Below are positions 1-10,037 of a stretch of DNA of 64,000 nucleotides, one piece after another. Each line of letters starts with the position of its first letter. Within the stretch, counting starts at the first letter, position 1. The notes below the pieces were generated by a model. It saw only the letters and a list, made by a program, of their open reading frames with translations, was not told where the DNA came from and did not search any database. A program made the position numbers and the translations under genes. This stretch comes from Bisbaumannia salifodinae (GTDB lineage: Bacteria > Pseudomonadota > Gammaproteobacteria > Pseudomonadales > Halomonadaceae). The stretch lies in NCBI RefSeq assembly GCF_039522585.1, contig NZ_BAAADR010000023.1; one strand, given 5' to 3'.

Positions 1-1160
1 GGTCCTGCAGGTCCTCGTCGACCCGTTCCAGGTTCAGGGTCGGGGGCAGGCGGTCGTGCATCACCGAAAGGGCGGAGAAGATGCTCTCCACGCCGCCGGC
101 GGCACCGAGCAGATGGCCGGTGGCCGACTTGGTCGCGGAGATCGGGATGCCGGCCAGGGCGTCGCCGAAGGCGTTGCGCAGGGCGGCGATCTCGGCACGG
201 TCGCCGACCGGCGTCGAGGTGGCGTGGGCATTGATATGGTCGATCGCCTCGGGGGAGAGCCCCGCCATCTTGAGCGCCGCGCGAACGGCCGCCGCGGCCC
301 CCGCGCCGTCTTCCGGGCCGGCGGTGATGTGGTGGGCGTCGGCGCTGGTGCCATAGCCGCTGAGAACGGCCAGGGGCGTCGCCCCGCGGGCCTCGGCATG
401 GGCCAGGCTCTCGATCACCAGCAGCCCCGCGCCTTCCCCCATGACGAAGCCGTTGCGTGCCTGGTCGAAGGGGCGCGACGCCGTGGCGGGATCGTCCTGC
501 TCGGTGGAGAGCGCCTTCATAGCGTGGAAGCTGGCCAGCGAGAGCGGGTCGATACAGGCCTCGGCGCCGCCGACCAGGGCCACCTCGGCCTCGCCGCTGC
601 GGATCAGGCGCATGCCATCGCCGATGGCCTGGATGCCTGCCGCACAGGCGGTCACCGGGCACCCCAGTGGCCCCCGGAAGCCATGGCGAATCGACACGTT
701 GCCCGCCGCCAGGTTGGCCAGGAAGGCCGGCACGGTGAACGGGGAGAGCCGGCGGTAGCCGCGTGTCATCAGGGTGGTCTGCGCCTGGGTGATGGTGGGG
801 AAGCCGCCGATACCGGAGCCCACGATGGTGGCGGTGGCCAGGCGGTCCGCATCGCTGGTCGGGAACCAGTCGGCCTGGGCCAGCGCCTCCTCGGCGGCGG
901 CCATGGCGTAGAGGCTGAAGAGTTCCATCTTGCGACGTTCCTTGGCGTCGACCACCCGGTCCGGGTCGAGGCCGGCTTCGGGGTCGTCGGCAAGGTCGGG
1001 CACCGAGCCGGCGACCTTGATCGGCAGGTCGCCGGTATCGAAGCGGGTGATCGGGGAGAGGCCGGAGCGGCCGGCGAGGAGGCGTTCCCAGCCCGCCTTG
1101 ACGCCGCAACCGAGGGGGCTGATCATGCCCATGCCGGTGATAACGAGCGGTGATTGCATG
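1..1160 (-). CDS. beta-ketoacyl-ACP synthase II (FabF-type), 3' end cut by the window
   Basis: Condensing enzyme that elongates acyl chains on acyl carrier protein with malonyl-ACP in the cytosol. The reading starts at the ATG whose complement is 1158-1160, preceded by an AGGA ribosome site, and runs out of the window after about 386 codons without a stop. The thiolase-fold triad is visible: the Cys in PVTACAAG, the first His in NAHATSTPVGD and the second His in SATKSATGHLLGAAG. The N-terminus reads MQSPLVITGMGMISPLG, typical of KAS II. It is divergent from a TetR regulator 91 bp away rather than inside a fab cluster, so it may be an accessory or inducible synthase; that is inference. Family confidence is high, the physiological role is not known. 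Confidence 0.88.
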
Positions 1161-1251
1161 GTAATGTCCTGAACAGCTTGGGGGTTATGCCACGCTAGCA
1201 CCGGGCTTTATATGATCAAGGTAATATTCAGCGGGGGAGTGTGAGGTCGCC
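1161..1251. promoter_or_regulatory. divergent promoter region fabF-like / tetR-like
   Basis: A 91-bp gap separates two divergent starts. It contains a TATGAT hexamer at 1211-1216 that fits a -10 box for the plus-strand regulator, in a locally AT-rich patch unlike the surrounding coding DNA. No clean TetR palindrome could be picked by eye. Divergent TetR regulators usually control the neighbouring gene and themselves. Confidence 0.35.
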
Positions 1252-1893
1252 ATGCCCTACTCGGCAAACCACAAGGCGAGATCCCGGGAGCGCATCCTCA
1301 AGTCGGCGATCGATCTGTTCAGTCGCCAAGGCTTCGAGAAGGTCTCCATCGGGCAGATCATGAAGTTGGCGAAGCTGACCCACGGGGCCTTCTACGCGCA
1401 CTTTGCCTCGAAGGAAGCGCTCTATCATGCCTCGGTGCGGGAAACCCTGGAGAGCAGCCGCGCGGCCAGGCTGGTCAAGGGGCCCCTATCAGTGCAGCAC
1501 CTGACGGAGCTGGTCGCCAACTGCTGGAACCTTCAGGAGCTGGAGCGCAAGCACAAGCCGGGACCGGAGACGGTGCTGTTCAACGAGATCGGCAACGAGA
1601 ATGCCGAGGTGCGCACGCTGTTCGAAGCCTCCTACCTGCGCATGAAGAAGATGCTGGAGACCCGCCTTATCGCGCTGGGCCGCTTGAAGAAACTGCCCTT
1701 CGAGCCCGACCGCGAGGTCATCGCCGAGAAGTCCCGCGCCATTCTCGCCTCGCTGGTGGGCGCCGTGGCCATTGCCAAGAGCCTGCCCAGCGAGCAGGAG
1801 CGTCAGCACATCCTCGACGCCGCCCAGCGCAACATCCTGCAGATGCTCGGCGTCAACAAGAGCGAGCTGGAAGGCAGGCCGGGCACCGCGTAG
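1252..1893 (+). CDS. TetR/AcrR-family transcriptional regulator
   Basis: A 213-residue one-component regulator. The N-terminal helix-turn-helix spans about residues 10-57, with the family hallmarks ILKSAIDLFSRQGFEKVSI and HGAFYAHFASKEALY. The remainder is the helical ligand-binding and dimerisation domain, ending in a charged tail. It is divergent from the FabF-like synthase, which is the most likely target. It converges with the HMG-CoA lyase gene and is separated from it by a terminator hairpin, so control of the liu operon is less likely, although TetR-type LiuQ regulators of leucine catabolism exist in other proteobacteria. The ligand is unknown; an acyl-CoA or related lipid would fit the neighbour. 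Confidence 0.88.
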   Translation: MPYSANHKARSRERILKSAIDLFSRQGFEKVSIGQIMKLAKLTHGAFYAHFASKEALYHASVRETLESSRAARLVKGPLSVQHLTELVANCWNLQELERKHKPGPETVLFNEIGNENAEVRTLFEASYLRMKKMLETRLIALGRLKKLPFEPDREVIAEKSRAILASLVGAVAIAKSLPSEQERQHILDAAQRNILQMLGVNKSELEGRPGTA

Positions 1894-1925
1894 CGAGCGG
1901 TTCCTTTGTGTCGCTGAGTTCCCCA

Positions 1926-1970
1926 ACGAGCCCCCGAGCCAGTCGCCTGGCTCCGGGGCTCGTCGTTTTG
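1926..1970 (+). terminator. Rho-independent terminator of the tetR-like gene
   Basis: A long GC-rich hairpin has arms around ACGAGCCCC-GAGCCAG and CTGGCTC-GGGGCTCGT with a TCGC loop, followed by CGTTTTG. It lies 33 bp after the tetR-like stop and before the converging HMG-CoA lyase stop. The T-run is on the plus side only; the hairpin may still slow transcription from the other side. Confidence 0.75.
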
Positions 1971-1978
1971 TCGTGTGA

Positions 1979-2878
1979 TTACTTGGCCGCCAGCGCCACG
2001 CCCACTTTGGCGCGGTTGGGGCGGCCGATGGTCTGGGTGATCCAGGAGCCCGTGTCGGCGAGCTTATCGAGGTCGATGCCGCTCTCGATGCCCAGGCCGT
2101 TAAGCAGGTAGACCACGTCTTCGCTGGCGACATTGCCCGACGCCCCCTTGGCATAGGGACAACCCCCGAGGCCCGCCACCGAGCTGTCGATCACCGCCAC
2201 GCCTTCCTCCAGCACGGCGTAGAGGTTGGCAATCGCCTGGCCGTAGGTGTCGTGGAAGTGGGCGGCGAGCTTCTCCATGGGGACCTCGCGGCTCACCGCT
2301 TCGAGCATGCGCTTGGCCTTGAGGGGCGTGCCGATGCCGATGGTGTCGCCCAGCGAGATCTCGTAGCAGCCCATCTCCAGCAGTGCCTTGCTGACCTCGG
2401 CGACCTTGGCGGGGGCGATCTCGCCCTCGTAGGGGCAGCCCAGCACGCAGGAGACATAGCCGCGTACCCGTACGCCGGCTTCTTGAGCTCGCGCCAGGAC
2501 CGGGGCGAAGCGCTCGAGCGACTCGGCCACCGAGCAGTTGATGTTCTTCCGGGAGAAGGCCTCGGAAGCCGCGCCGAACACCGCGACCTCCTCGACGCCG
2601 CACTCCAGTGCCGCTTCCAGGCCCTTGAGGTTGGGGGTCAGCGCCGAGTAGACGACACCGGGGCGGCGCTTGAGTCCGCTCATCACCTCCCGGTGGTCGG
2701 CCATCTGCGGGACCCACTTGGGGGAGACGAAGCTGGCCGCCTCGATATGGGTCAGGCCCGCCGCGCCGAGGCGGTCGATCAGTTCCAGCTTGGTGGCCGT
2801 GGCGATGGGCTCGGCCTCGTTCTGGAGGCCGTCCCGGGGGCCGACCTCGACCAGGCGCACCTGAGTGGGAAATGCCAT
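1979..2878 (-). CDS. liuE: hydroxymethylglutaryl-CoA lyase
   Basis: Cleaves 3-hydroxy-3-methylglutaryl-CoA to acetoacetate and acetyl-CoA, the last step of leucine breakdown. The protein is 299 residues, normal for the family, starting MAFPTQVRL; a longer in-frame start at 2914 lies inside the upstream gene and is rejected. The N-terminal catalytic motif EVGPRDGLQNE and the C-terminal signature GLGGCPYAKGASGN with its active-site Cys are both present, as is the metal-binding AAHFHDTYGQA segment. It is the last gene of the liu operon, 4 bp after liuD. Confidence 0.95.
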   Translation of the reverse strand: MAFPTQVRLVEVGPRDGLQNEAEPIATATKLELIDRLGAAGLTHIEAASFVSPKWVPQMADHREVMSGLKRRPGVVYSALTPNLKGLEAALECGVEEVAVFGAASEAFSRKNINCSVAESLERFAPVLARAQEAGVRVRGYVSCVLGCPYEGEIAPAKVAEVSKALLEMGCYEISLGDTIGIGTPLKAKRMLEAVSREVPMEKLAAHFHDTYGQAIANLYAVLEEGVAVIDSSVAGLGGCPYAKGASGNVASEDVVYLLNGLGIESGIDLDKLADTGSWITQTIGRPNRAKVGVALAAK

Positions 2879-2882
2879 CGTC

Positions 2883-4924
<2,042 letters not shown>

Positions 4925-4928
<4 letters not shown>

Positions 4929-5743
4929 GAGGCGTTGTCCTTGTTGGGCGTCCAGCGCGGGGCGCGCTTGTCGAAGAAGCTGGCCAGGCCCTCCTGGCCT
5001 TCGGGGCTGACGCGAAGCTCGCTGATCACCCGGCAGGTGTGCTCGCGGGTGGCGTCGCTATCGGGCTCCCGGGCCACCACGCCGAGCAGCGCCTTGGTGG
5101 CGCGTTGGGCCTGGGGCGAGCCGGCCAGCAGGGTATCGAGCATGGCGGTGACGGCGGCATCGAGCGACTCGTGCGCCACCACCCGATGGGCCAGGCCCAG
5201 GTCCAGGGCGGTGGCGGCATCCATGATCTCGGCGGTCAGGGCGTAGCGGCGCATCTGGCGGGGGCCGAGGGCGCGCTGCACATAGGGGCTGATCACCGCT
5301 GGCGACAGGCCGATCTTCACCTCGGAGAGGCAGAACCTGGCCTTCTCGGAGGCGATCACGATATCGCAGCAAGCGGCCAGGCCCACCGCCCCCCCAAAGG
5401 TGGCCCCCTGCACCCGGCAGACAGTAGGGCAGGGCAGGGTGTCGAGGTCGTGCATCAGTCGGGCGAGGTGGCGGGAGTCGGCCAGGTTGCCCTCGAAGTC
5501 GTACTCGACCATGCGCTTCATCCAGCCGAGGTCGGCGCCGGCGGAGAAGCTCTTGCCCTCGGAGCCCAGCACTACCACGCGCACCTCGCCGCGGGTGGCG
5601 GCCTCGTGCAGGTGCGCCAGGTGGGCGTTGAGTTCCTGGATCAGGCCGTCATCGAAGGCGTTATGTACCGCGGGCCGCTCCAGCGTCAGCCAGGCCACGC
5701 CGCGGGCATCGAGGGTCAGGCTGGAGAAGGATGTCTCTGACAT
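4925..5743 (-). CDS. liuC: enoyl-CoA hydratase-family, probable 3-methylglutaconyl-CoA hydratase
   Basis: Crotonase-fold enzyme expected to hydrate 3-methylglutaconyl-CoA to HMG-CoA. The protein is 272 residues, starting MSETSFSSLTLDARG; the open frame extends further upstream but through the hairpin repeat, so this start is preferred. The oxyanion-hole segments GKSFSAGADLGWM and VQGATFGGAVGLAACCD are present, followed by the SEVKIGLSPAVISPYV loop. Substrate specificity rests on the operon position between the two carboxylase subunit genes, the standard liu order, rather than on residues I can single out. Confidence 0.92.
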
Positions 5744-5787
5744 AGCGATAGTCTCTGTGTCGTTACCGTCGGCGTCCGATGCTGTCC

Positions 5788-5879
5788 TGTGGGAGCTCGG
5801 CTTTGCCGAGCGAATTGCCGCGAAGCGGCATCCTCGGGCGCCTGCGGCGCCATTCGCCCGGCGGAGCCGGGCTCCCACA
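5788..5879. repeat. REP/BIME-like hairpin element in the liuB-liuC gap
   Basis: A 92-bp element bounded by a perfect 9-bp inverted repeat (TGTGGGAGC / GCTCCCACA). Inside are four consecutive small hairpins, each 6-7 bp with a 3-base loop: CTCGGC-TTT-GCCGAG, TGCCGC-GAA-GCGGCA, GGCGCC-TGC-GGCGCC and GCCCGGC-GGA-GCCGGGC. It resembles Pseudomonas-type intergenic palindromic repeats that begin GTGGGAGC. Being inside the operon, it would be transcribed and could stabilise or truncate the liuAB part of the message. Confidence 0.8.
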
Positions 5880-5915
5880 TAGTGGAGGAAGCGATGGGTG
5901 CCTGGTGAGCGTGGA

Positions 5916-7523
5916 CTACATCCGGAAGACGCCGAACTTGGTGTCCTCGATCTCGGCATTCATGGCGGCGGCCAGCGACAGGCCGAGCACGTCGCGGGTC
6001 TGGGCCGGGTCGATGACGCCGTCGTCCCACAGCCGGGCGCTGGCGTAGGTGGGGTGGCCCTGGTGCTCGTACTGCTCCCGGGTGGGTTGCTTGAAGGCCT
6101 CCTCGTCTTCCGCGCTCCATTCATTGCCTTCGCGTTCGATCTGCTCGCGCTTGACCTGGGCCAGCACGCCCGCGGCCTGCTCGCCGCCCATCACCGAGAT
6201 GCGCGCGTTGGGCCACATAAACAGCAGGTTGGGGTCATAGGCGCGGCCGCACATGCCGTAGTTGCCGGCGCCGAAGCTGCCGCCGATCAGCACGGTGAAC
6301 TTGGGCACCCTGGCGCAGGCCACGGCGGTGACCAGCTTGGCGCCGTGCTTGGCGATGCCTTCGTGCTCGTACTTGGAGCCGACCATAAAGCCGGTGATAT
6401 TTTGCAGGAAAATCAACGGTATTTTCCTCTGCGCGCAGAGCTCGATAAAGTGCGCGCCCTTGACCGCACTCTCCGAGAAGAGCACGCCGTTATTGGCGAC
6501 GATGCCCACCGGGTGGCCATGGATATGCGCGAAGCCGGTGACCAGGGTGTCGCCGTAGTAGCGCTTGAATTCGTCGAAGGCGGAGTCGTCGACGATGCGT
6601 CCGATCACCTCGCGCACGTCGAAGGGCTTCTTGAGGTCGGTGCCGACGATGCCGTAGAGCTCCGTCGGGTCGAGGCGCGGGGCCCTGGGCTCCTGCATCT
6701 TGAGCCGGCCGCGCTTTTGCCAGTTGAGCCGCGATACGCAGGCCCGGGCCAGCTGCAGGGCGTGGGCGTCGTTCTCGGCGTAGTGGTCGGCCACGCCGCT
6801 GAGCTTGGCGTGGACGTCGGCGCCGCCCAGGTCCTCGGCGCTGATCGACTCGCCGGTGGCGGCCTTCACCAGGGGCGGGCCGCCCAGGAAGATGGTGCCC
6901 TGTTGCTTGACGATGATCGACTCGTCGGCCATGGCCGGCACATAGGCGCCGCCGGCGGTGCAGGAGCCCATCACCACGGCGATCTGCGGAATGCCCTCGG
7001 CGGACAGCGTCGCCTGGTTGTAGAAGATGCGCCCGAAGTGGTCACGGTCGGGGAAGACCTCGTCCTGGCGGGGCAGGAAGGCGCCGCCGGAGTCGACCAG
7101 GTAGATGCATGGCAGGCGATGCTTGCGGGCGATCTCCTGGGCGCGCAGGTGCTTCTTCACGGTGAGCGGGTAGTAGGTGCCGCCCTTGACGGTGGCGTCG
7201 TTGGCGACGATCACGCACTCCACCCCGGAGACGCGGCCGATGCCGGTGACCACCCCGGCGGCGGGTACCTCGCTCTCGTAGACCCGATAAGCGGCCAGCG
7301 CCGAGAACTCGAGGAAGGGCGAGCCCTCGTCGATCAGGTGGTCGATGCGGTCGCGCACGAACAGCTTGCCGCGGGACTCGTGGCGGGCGCGGGCCTTCTC
7401 GCCGCCGCCCTGATTGATCGCCGCGGTCAGCTCGCGCAGCTTCATCACCTCGGCGCGCATGGCCGCCGCGTTGGCCTGGAAGGCCTCGCTGCGCGGATTG
7501 ATCTGGGTGTTCAGGATGCTCAT
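5916..7523 (-). CDS. liuB: methylcrotonyl-CoA carboxylase, carboxyltransferase beta subunit
   Basis: Transfers the carboxyl group from carboxybiotin to 3-methylcrotonyl-CoA. The 535-residue protein has the two crotonase-like halves of acyl-CoA carboxyltransferases. N-terminal half: RGKLFVRDRIDHLIDEGSPF, and the oxyanion segment MGSCTAGGAYVPAMADE. C-terminal half: the glycine-rich GGSFGAGNYGMCGRAYDPN. Length and motifs fit the methylcrotonyl-CoA subgroup. It follows liuA by 37 bp; the gap to liuC is larger because of the hairpin repeat. Confidence 0.95.
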   Translation of the reverse strand: MSILNTQINPRSEAFQANAAAMRAEVMKLRELTAAINQGGGEKARARHESRGKLFVRDRIDHLIDEGSPFLEFSALAAYRVYESEVPAAGVVTGIGRVSGVECVIVANDATVKGGTYYPLTVKKHLRAQEIARKHRLPCIYLVDSGGAFLPRQDEVFPDRDHFGRIFYNQATLSAEGIPQIAVVMGSCTAGGAYVPAMADESIIVKQQGTIFLGGPPLVKAATGESISAEDLGGADVHAKLSGVADHYAENDAHALQLARACVSRLNWQKRGRLKMQEPRAPRLDPTELYGIVGTDLKKPFDVREVIGRIVDDSAFDEFKRYYGDTLVTGFAHIHGHPVGIVANNGVLFSESAVKGAHFIELCAQRKIPLIFLQNITGFMVGSKYEHEGIAKHGAKLVTAVACARVPKFTVLIGGSFGAGNYGMCGRAYDPNLLFMWPNARISVMGGEQAAGVLAQVKREQIEREGNEWSAEDEEAFKQPTREQYEHQGHPTYASARLWDDGVIDPAQTRDVLGLSLAAAMNAEIEDTKFGVFRM

Positions 7524-7560
7524 AGCCGATCCTTGTGTTCGATGACCTGGCCGGTGGCGG

Positions 7561-8730
7561 TTAGGCGGACTCGGCGAAGAGTTCGCGGCCGATCAGCATA
7601 CGGCGAATCTCGCTGGTGCCGGCACCGATCTCGTAGAGCTTGGCGTCACGCAGCAGCCGCCCGGTGGGGTATTCGTTGATATAGCCGTTGCCGCCGAGCA
7701 GCTGGATGGCGTCCAGCGCCACCTGGGTGGCCTTCTCGGCGCAGTAGAGGATCACCCCGGCGGCGTCCTTGCGGGAGGTCTGGCCGCGGTCGCAGGCCGC
7801 CGCCACCGCATAGAGGTAGGCGCGGCAGGCGTTGAGGGTGGTGTACATATCCGCCACCTTGCCCTGCACCAGCTGGAACTCGCCGATCGCCTGGCCGAAC
7901 TGCTTCCGCTCATGCAGGTAGGGCACCACCACGTCGAGTGCCGCCTGCATGATGCCGATGGGGCCGGCGGCCAGCACGGTGCGCTCGAAGTCGAGGCCGC
8001 TCATCAGCACCCGCACGCCCTTGCCCACCTCGCCGAGGACGTTCTCCGCGGGAACCTCGCAGTCCTGGAACACCAGCTCGCAGGTGTTGGAGCCGCGCAT
8101 GCCCAGCTTGTCGAGCTTCTGGGCGGTGGAGAAGCCGGGCATGCCCTTCTCGATGATAAAGGCGGTGATGCCCTTGGAGCCGGCGTCCGGGTCGGTCTTG
8201 GCGTAGACCACCAGCACATCGGCGTCGGGGCCGTTGGTGATCCACATCTTGTTGCCGTTGAGGATGTACTTGTCACCCTCCAGGCGGGCGCGCAGCTTCA
8301 TGGAGACCACGTCGGATCCGGCCCCCGGCTCGGACATGGCCAGCGCCCCCACGTGCTCGCCACTGATCAGCCTGGGCAGGTACTTGGCCTTCTGCTCGGC
8401 CGAGCCATTGAGCTTGAGCTGGTTGACGCAGAGGTTGGAGTGGGCGCCATAGGAGAGGCCCACCGAGGCGCTGGCCCGGGAGATCTCCTCCATGGCGATG
8501 CAGTGGGCCAGGTAGCCCATGCCGCTGCCGCCGTCCTCGTCCGGCACGGTGATGCCGAGCAGCCCCATGTCGCCGAACTTGCGCCACAGGTCGTTGGGGA
8601 AGGCATTGTTCTCGTCGATCTCGGCGGCACGCGGGGCGATCTCGTCGCGGGCGAAGGCGTTGACCTGATCGCGCAGCATGTTCAGTTCGTCGTCGAGGCC
8701 GAAGTCGAGGGGCTGGAAGGGCGTATGCAT
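7561..8730 (-). CDS. liuA: isovaleryl-CoA dehydrogenase
   Basis: FAD enzyme oxidising isovaleryl-CoA to 3-methylcrotonyl-CoA, with electrons passing to ETF. The 389-residue form starts MHTPFQPLDF behind a GGAGAC ribosome site; an upstream in-frame start at 8763 would add 11 poorly fitting residues. The feature separating this family from other acyl-CoA dehydrogenases is visible: the catalytic Glu is at LDFER (Glu249), and the usual C-terminal Glu position is Gly in YEIGAGTSEIRR. FAD-binding segments AMSEPGAGSD and WITNG are present. It is the first gene of the liu operon, 66 bp from a LiuR-like palindrome. Confidence 0.95.
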   Translation of the reverse strand: MHTPFQPLDFGLDDELNMLRDQVNAFARDEIAPRAAEIDENNAFPNDLWRKFGDMGLLGITVPDEDGGSGMGYLAHCIAMEEISRASASVGLSYGAHSNLCVNQLKLNGSAEQKAKYLPRLISGEHVGALAMSEPGAGSDVVSMKLRARLEGDKYILNGNKMWITNGPDADVLVVYAKTDPDAGSKGITAFIIEKGMPGFSTAQKLDKLGMRGSNTCELVFQDCEVPAENVLGEVGKGVRVLMSGLDFERTVLAAGPIGIMQAALDVVVPYLHERKQFGQAIGEFQLVQGKVADMYTTLNACRAYLYAVAAACDRGQTSRKDAAGVILYCAEKATQVALDAIQLLGGNGYINEYPTGRLLRDAKLYEIGAGTSEIRRMLIGRELFAESA

Positions 8731-8796
8731 GACGGGTCTCCGGGATCGAGTGGTCACAGCCAAAGGGGCGTTGGGATGGCTCTAGACTAGGCAAGG

Positions 8797-8812
8797 TTTA
8801 CGTTAACGTAAA
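8797..8812. promoter_or_regulatory. LiuR-like operator upstream of liuA
   Basis: TTTACGTTAACGTAAA is a perfect 16-bp palindrome located 66 bp upstream of the liuA start. The MerR-family regulator LiuR of gammaproteobacteria recognises palindromes of this ACGT-N-ACGT type in front of liu operons. On the minus strand a TAGTCT hexamer lies 11 bp beyond it and could be the -10 box, so the palindrome would sit in or over the -35/-10 spacer as expected for MerR regulators. No liuR gene lies in the window. Confidence 0.75.
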
Positions 8813-8911
8813 GTGCCAATCGGCTATACCAAGGTCGCAGGCGAGTCGCGCTGCGCCAACGCGGCCGGGTTGTCGTCTTGAGCTTAGCGGCTGGCCCCGG
8901 TGGGCCGCCAA

Positions 8912-8944
8912 GACGACAGGCGCCCCGCGGGGCGCCTGGTCGTC
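8912..8944 (-). terminator. strong hairpin after the sbtA-like gene
   Basis: The arms GACGACAGGCGCCCC and GGGGCGCCTGGTCGTC form a stem of about 15 bp with one bulged G and almost no loop. It lies 24 bp past the stop of the minus-strand sbtA-like gene and before the liu promoter. The T-rich tail is weak (TCTTGG), so efficiency is uncertain, but the position separates two transcription units. Confidence 0.6.
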
Positions 8945-8968
8945 GGTAGGAGGGGAGCCCGGGTCGGA

Positions 8969-9919
8969 TCAGCCGCCCAGGGCGTGGACCAGTTGATAGT
9001 AGAGGGGGATGCCGACGATGACGTTGAGGGGAAAGGTGAAGCCCAGGGAGGCGAGCATCGCCAGGCCGATATTGGCGCGGGGGATGGCGGCGCGCATGGC
9101 CGCCGGGGCGGCGATATAGGAGGCGCTGGCGGCCAGGGCGGTGAGGATCAGCAGCGAGCCGCTGGGCAGCCCCAGGGCCAGGCCCACGGCGAGGCCACAC
9201 AGGGCCAGCAGCGGCGGGGCGAGGAGGGCGAAGGCCAGCAGTCGCCAGTGACGCCAGGGAATGGGCCTCAGGGTCTCGGCGGCGGTCAGGCCCATCTCCA
9301 GCAGGAACAGCGCCAGTACCGCATGGAAGGCCCCGGTCAGCAGGTCGGTGACGTTGGACCCCTGGGCCGGGCCATACATGGCGCCGATCACCACGCCGCC
9401 GGCCAGCAGGATCACGCCGCGATTGGTCAGGGTCTCGTGCCACAGGCCGCTCATCGCCTCGCCGGGCTCGCGGCCCTTGTAGCGGCGATAGATGGCGATG
9501 GCCACCATGATCGCCGGCAGCTCCATCATCACCAGATACAGGGTCACCTCGGCGCCGATGGGCAGGCCGCGGCCCTCGGCGAAGGCCAGCGCCACGGCGA
9601 AGGTGCCGGCACTGACCGAGCCGTAGTGGGCGGCCAGGCTGGCGCTATCGGCGGGGGCGAGGCGCACCAGGCGACGCAGCACCGGCATCAGCGCCAGCGG
9701 AATCAGGCCGCCGAGGGCCGCTACCGCCGCCAGCTCCGGCACCAGGGACCAGCCCAGGTTGCCGTAGAGGGCCATGCCTCCCTTGAGGCCGATGGTCAGC
9801 ATCAGCAGCAGGCTCAGGGTGTCGTAGGCGGCCTTGGGGATGGTCAGGTCGGACTTCACCACGCCGGCCAGCAGGCCGAGCAGGAAGAACATCACCACGA
9901 TATCGGGCATGGGCGGCAT
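8969..9919 (-). CDS. SbtA-family (DUF897) sodium-dependent bicarbonate-type transporter
   Basis: A 316-residue integral inner-membrane protein with about ten hydrophobic segments in two inverted halves, typical of the SbtA family named after the cyanobacterial sodium/bicarbonate symporter. Family-like segments include KSDLTIPKAAYDTLSLLLML near the N-terminus, HYGSVSAGTFAVALAF in the middle and SASYIAAPAAMRAAIP in the second half. In heterotrophs the substrate is usually unproven and could be bicarbonate or another anion. It is divergent from a LysR regulator, a common pairing for this family. A second start, MPDIVVM, lies three codons in. Confidence 0.85.
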   Translation of the reverse strand: MPPMPDIVVMFFLLGLLAGVVKSDLTIPKAAYDTLSLLLMLTIGLKGGMALYGNLGWSLVPELAAVAALGGLIPLALMPVLRRLVRLAPADSASLAAHYGSVSAGTFAVALAFAEGRGLPIGAEVTLYLVMMELPAIMVAIAIYRRYKGREPGEAMSGLWHETLTNRGVILLAGGVVIGAMYGPAQGSNVTDLLTGAFHAVLALFLLEMGLTAAETLRPIPWRHWRLLAFALLAPPLLALCGLAVGLALGLPSGSLLILTALAASASYIAAPAAMRAAIPRANIGLAMLASLGFTFPLNVIVGIPLYYQLVHALGG

Positions 9920-9997
9920 CTCGTCTCACGAAGGGAAAACGCCGCGCATTGTGCTTAGGCCGGGGTATGGATACCAATTAAGAGTTGGATGATTCAT

Positions 9998-10015
9998 TAT
10001 AGATAATTATCTATA
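9998..10015. promoter_or_regulatory. 18-bp palindrome between sbtA-like and lysR-like genes
   Basis: TATAGATAATTATCTATA is a perfect palindrome inside an AT-rich 118-bp divergent gap and 23 bp before the LysR-family start. LysR regulators bind dyads containing T-N11-A, which this contains. It is the obvious candidate operator for control of the transporter and autoregulation. Confidence 0.7.
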
Positions 10016-10037
10016 GATACGCCGAACGAGGTGCGTC

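Noticed and set aside
5898..7679. A 593-codon open frame on the plus strand across liuB
   Set aside because: It lies opposite a clear carboxyltransferase, has low-complexity composition and no start signal.
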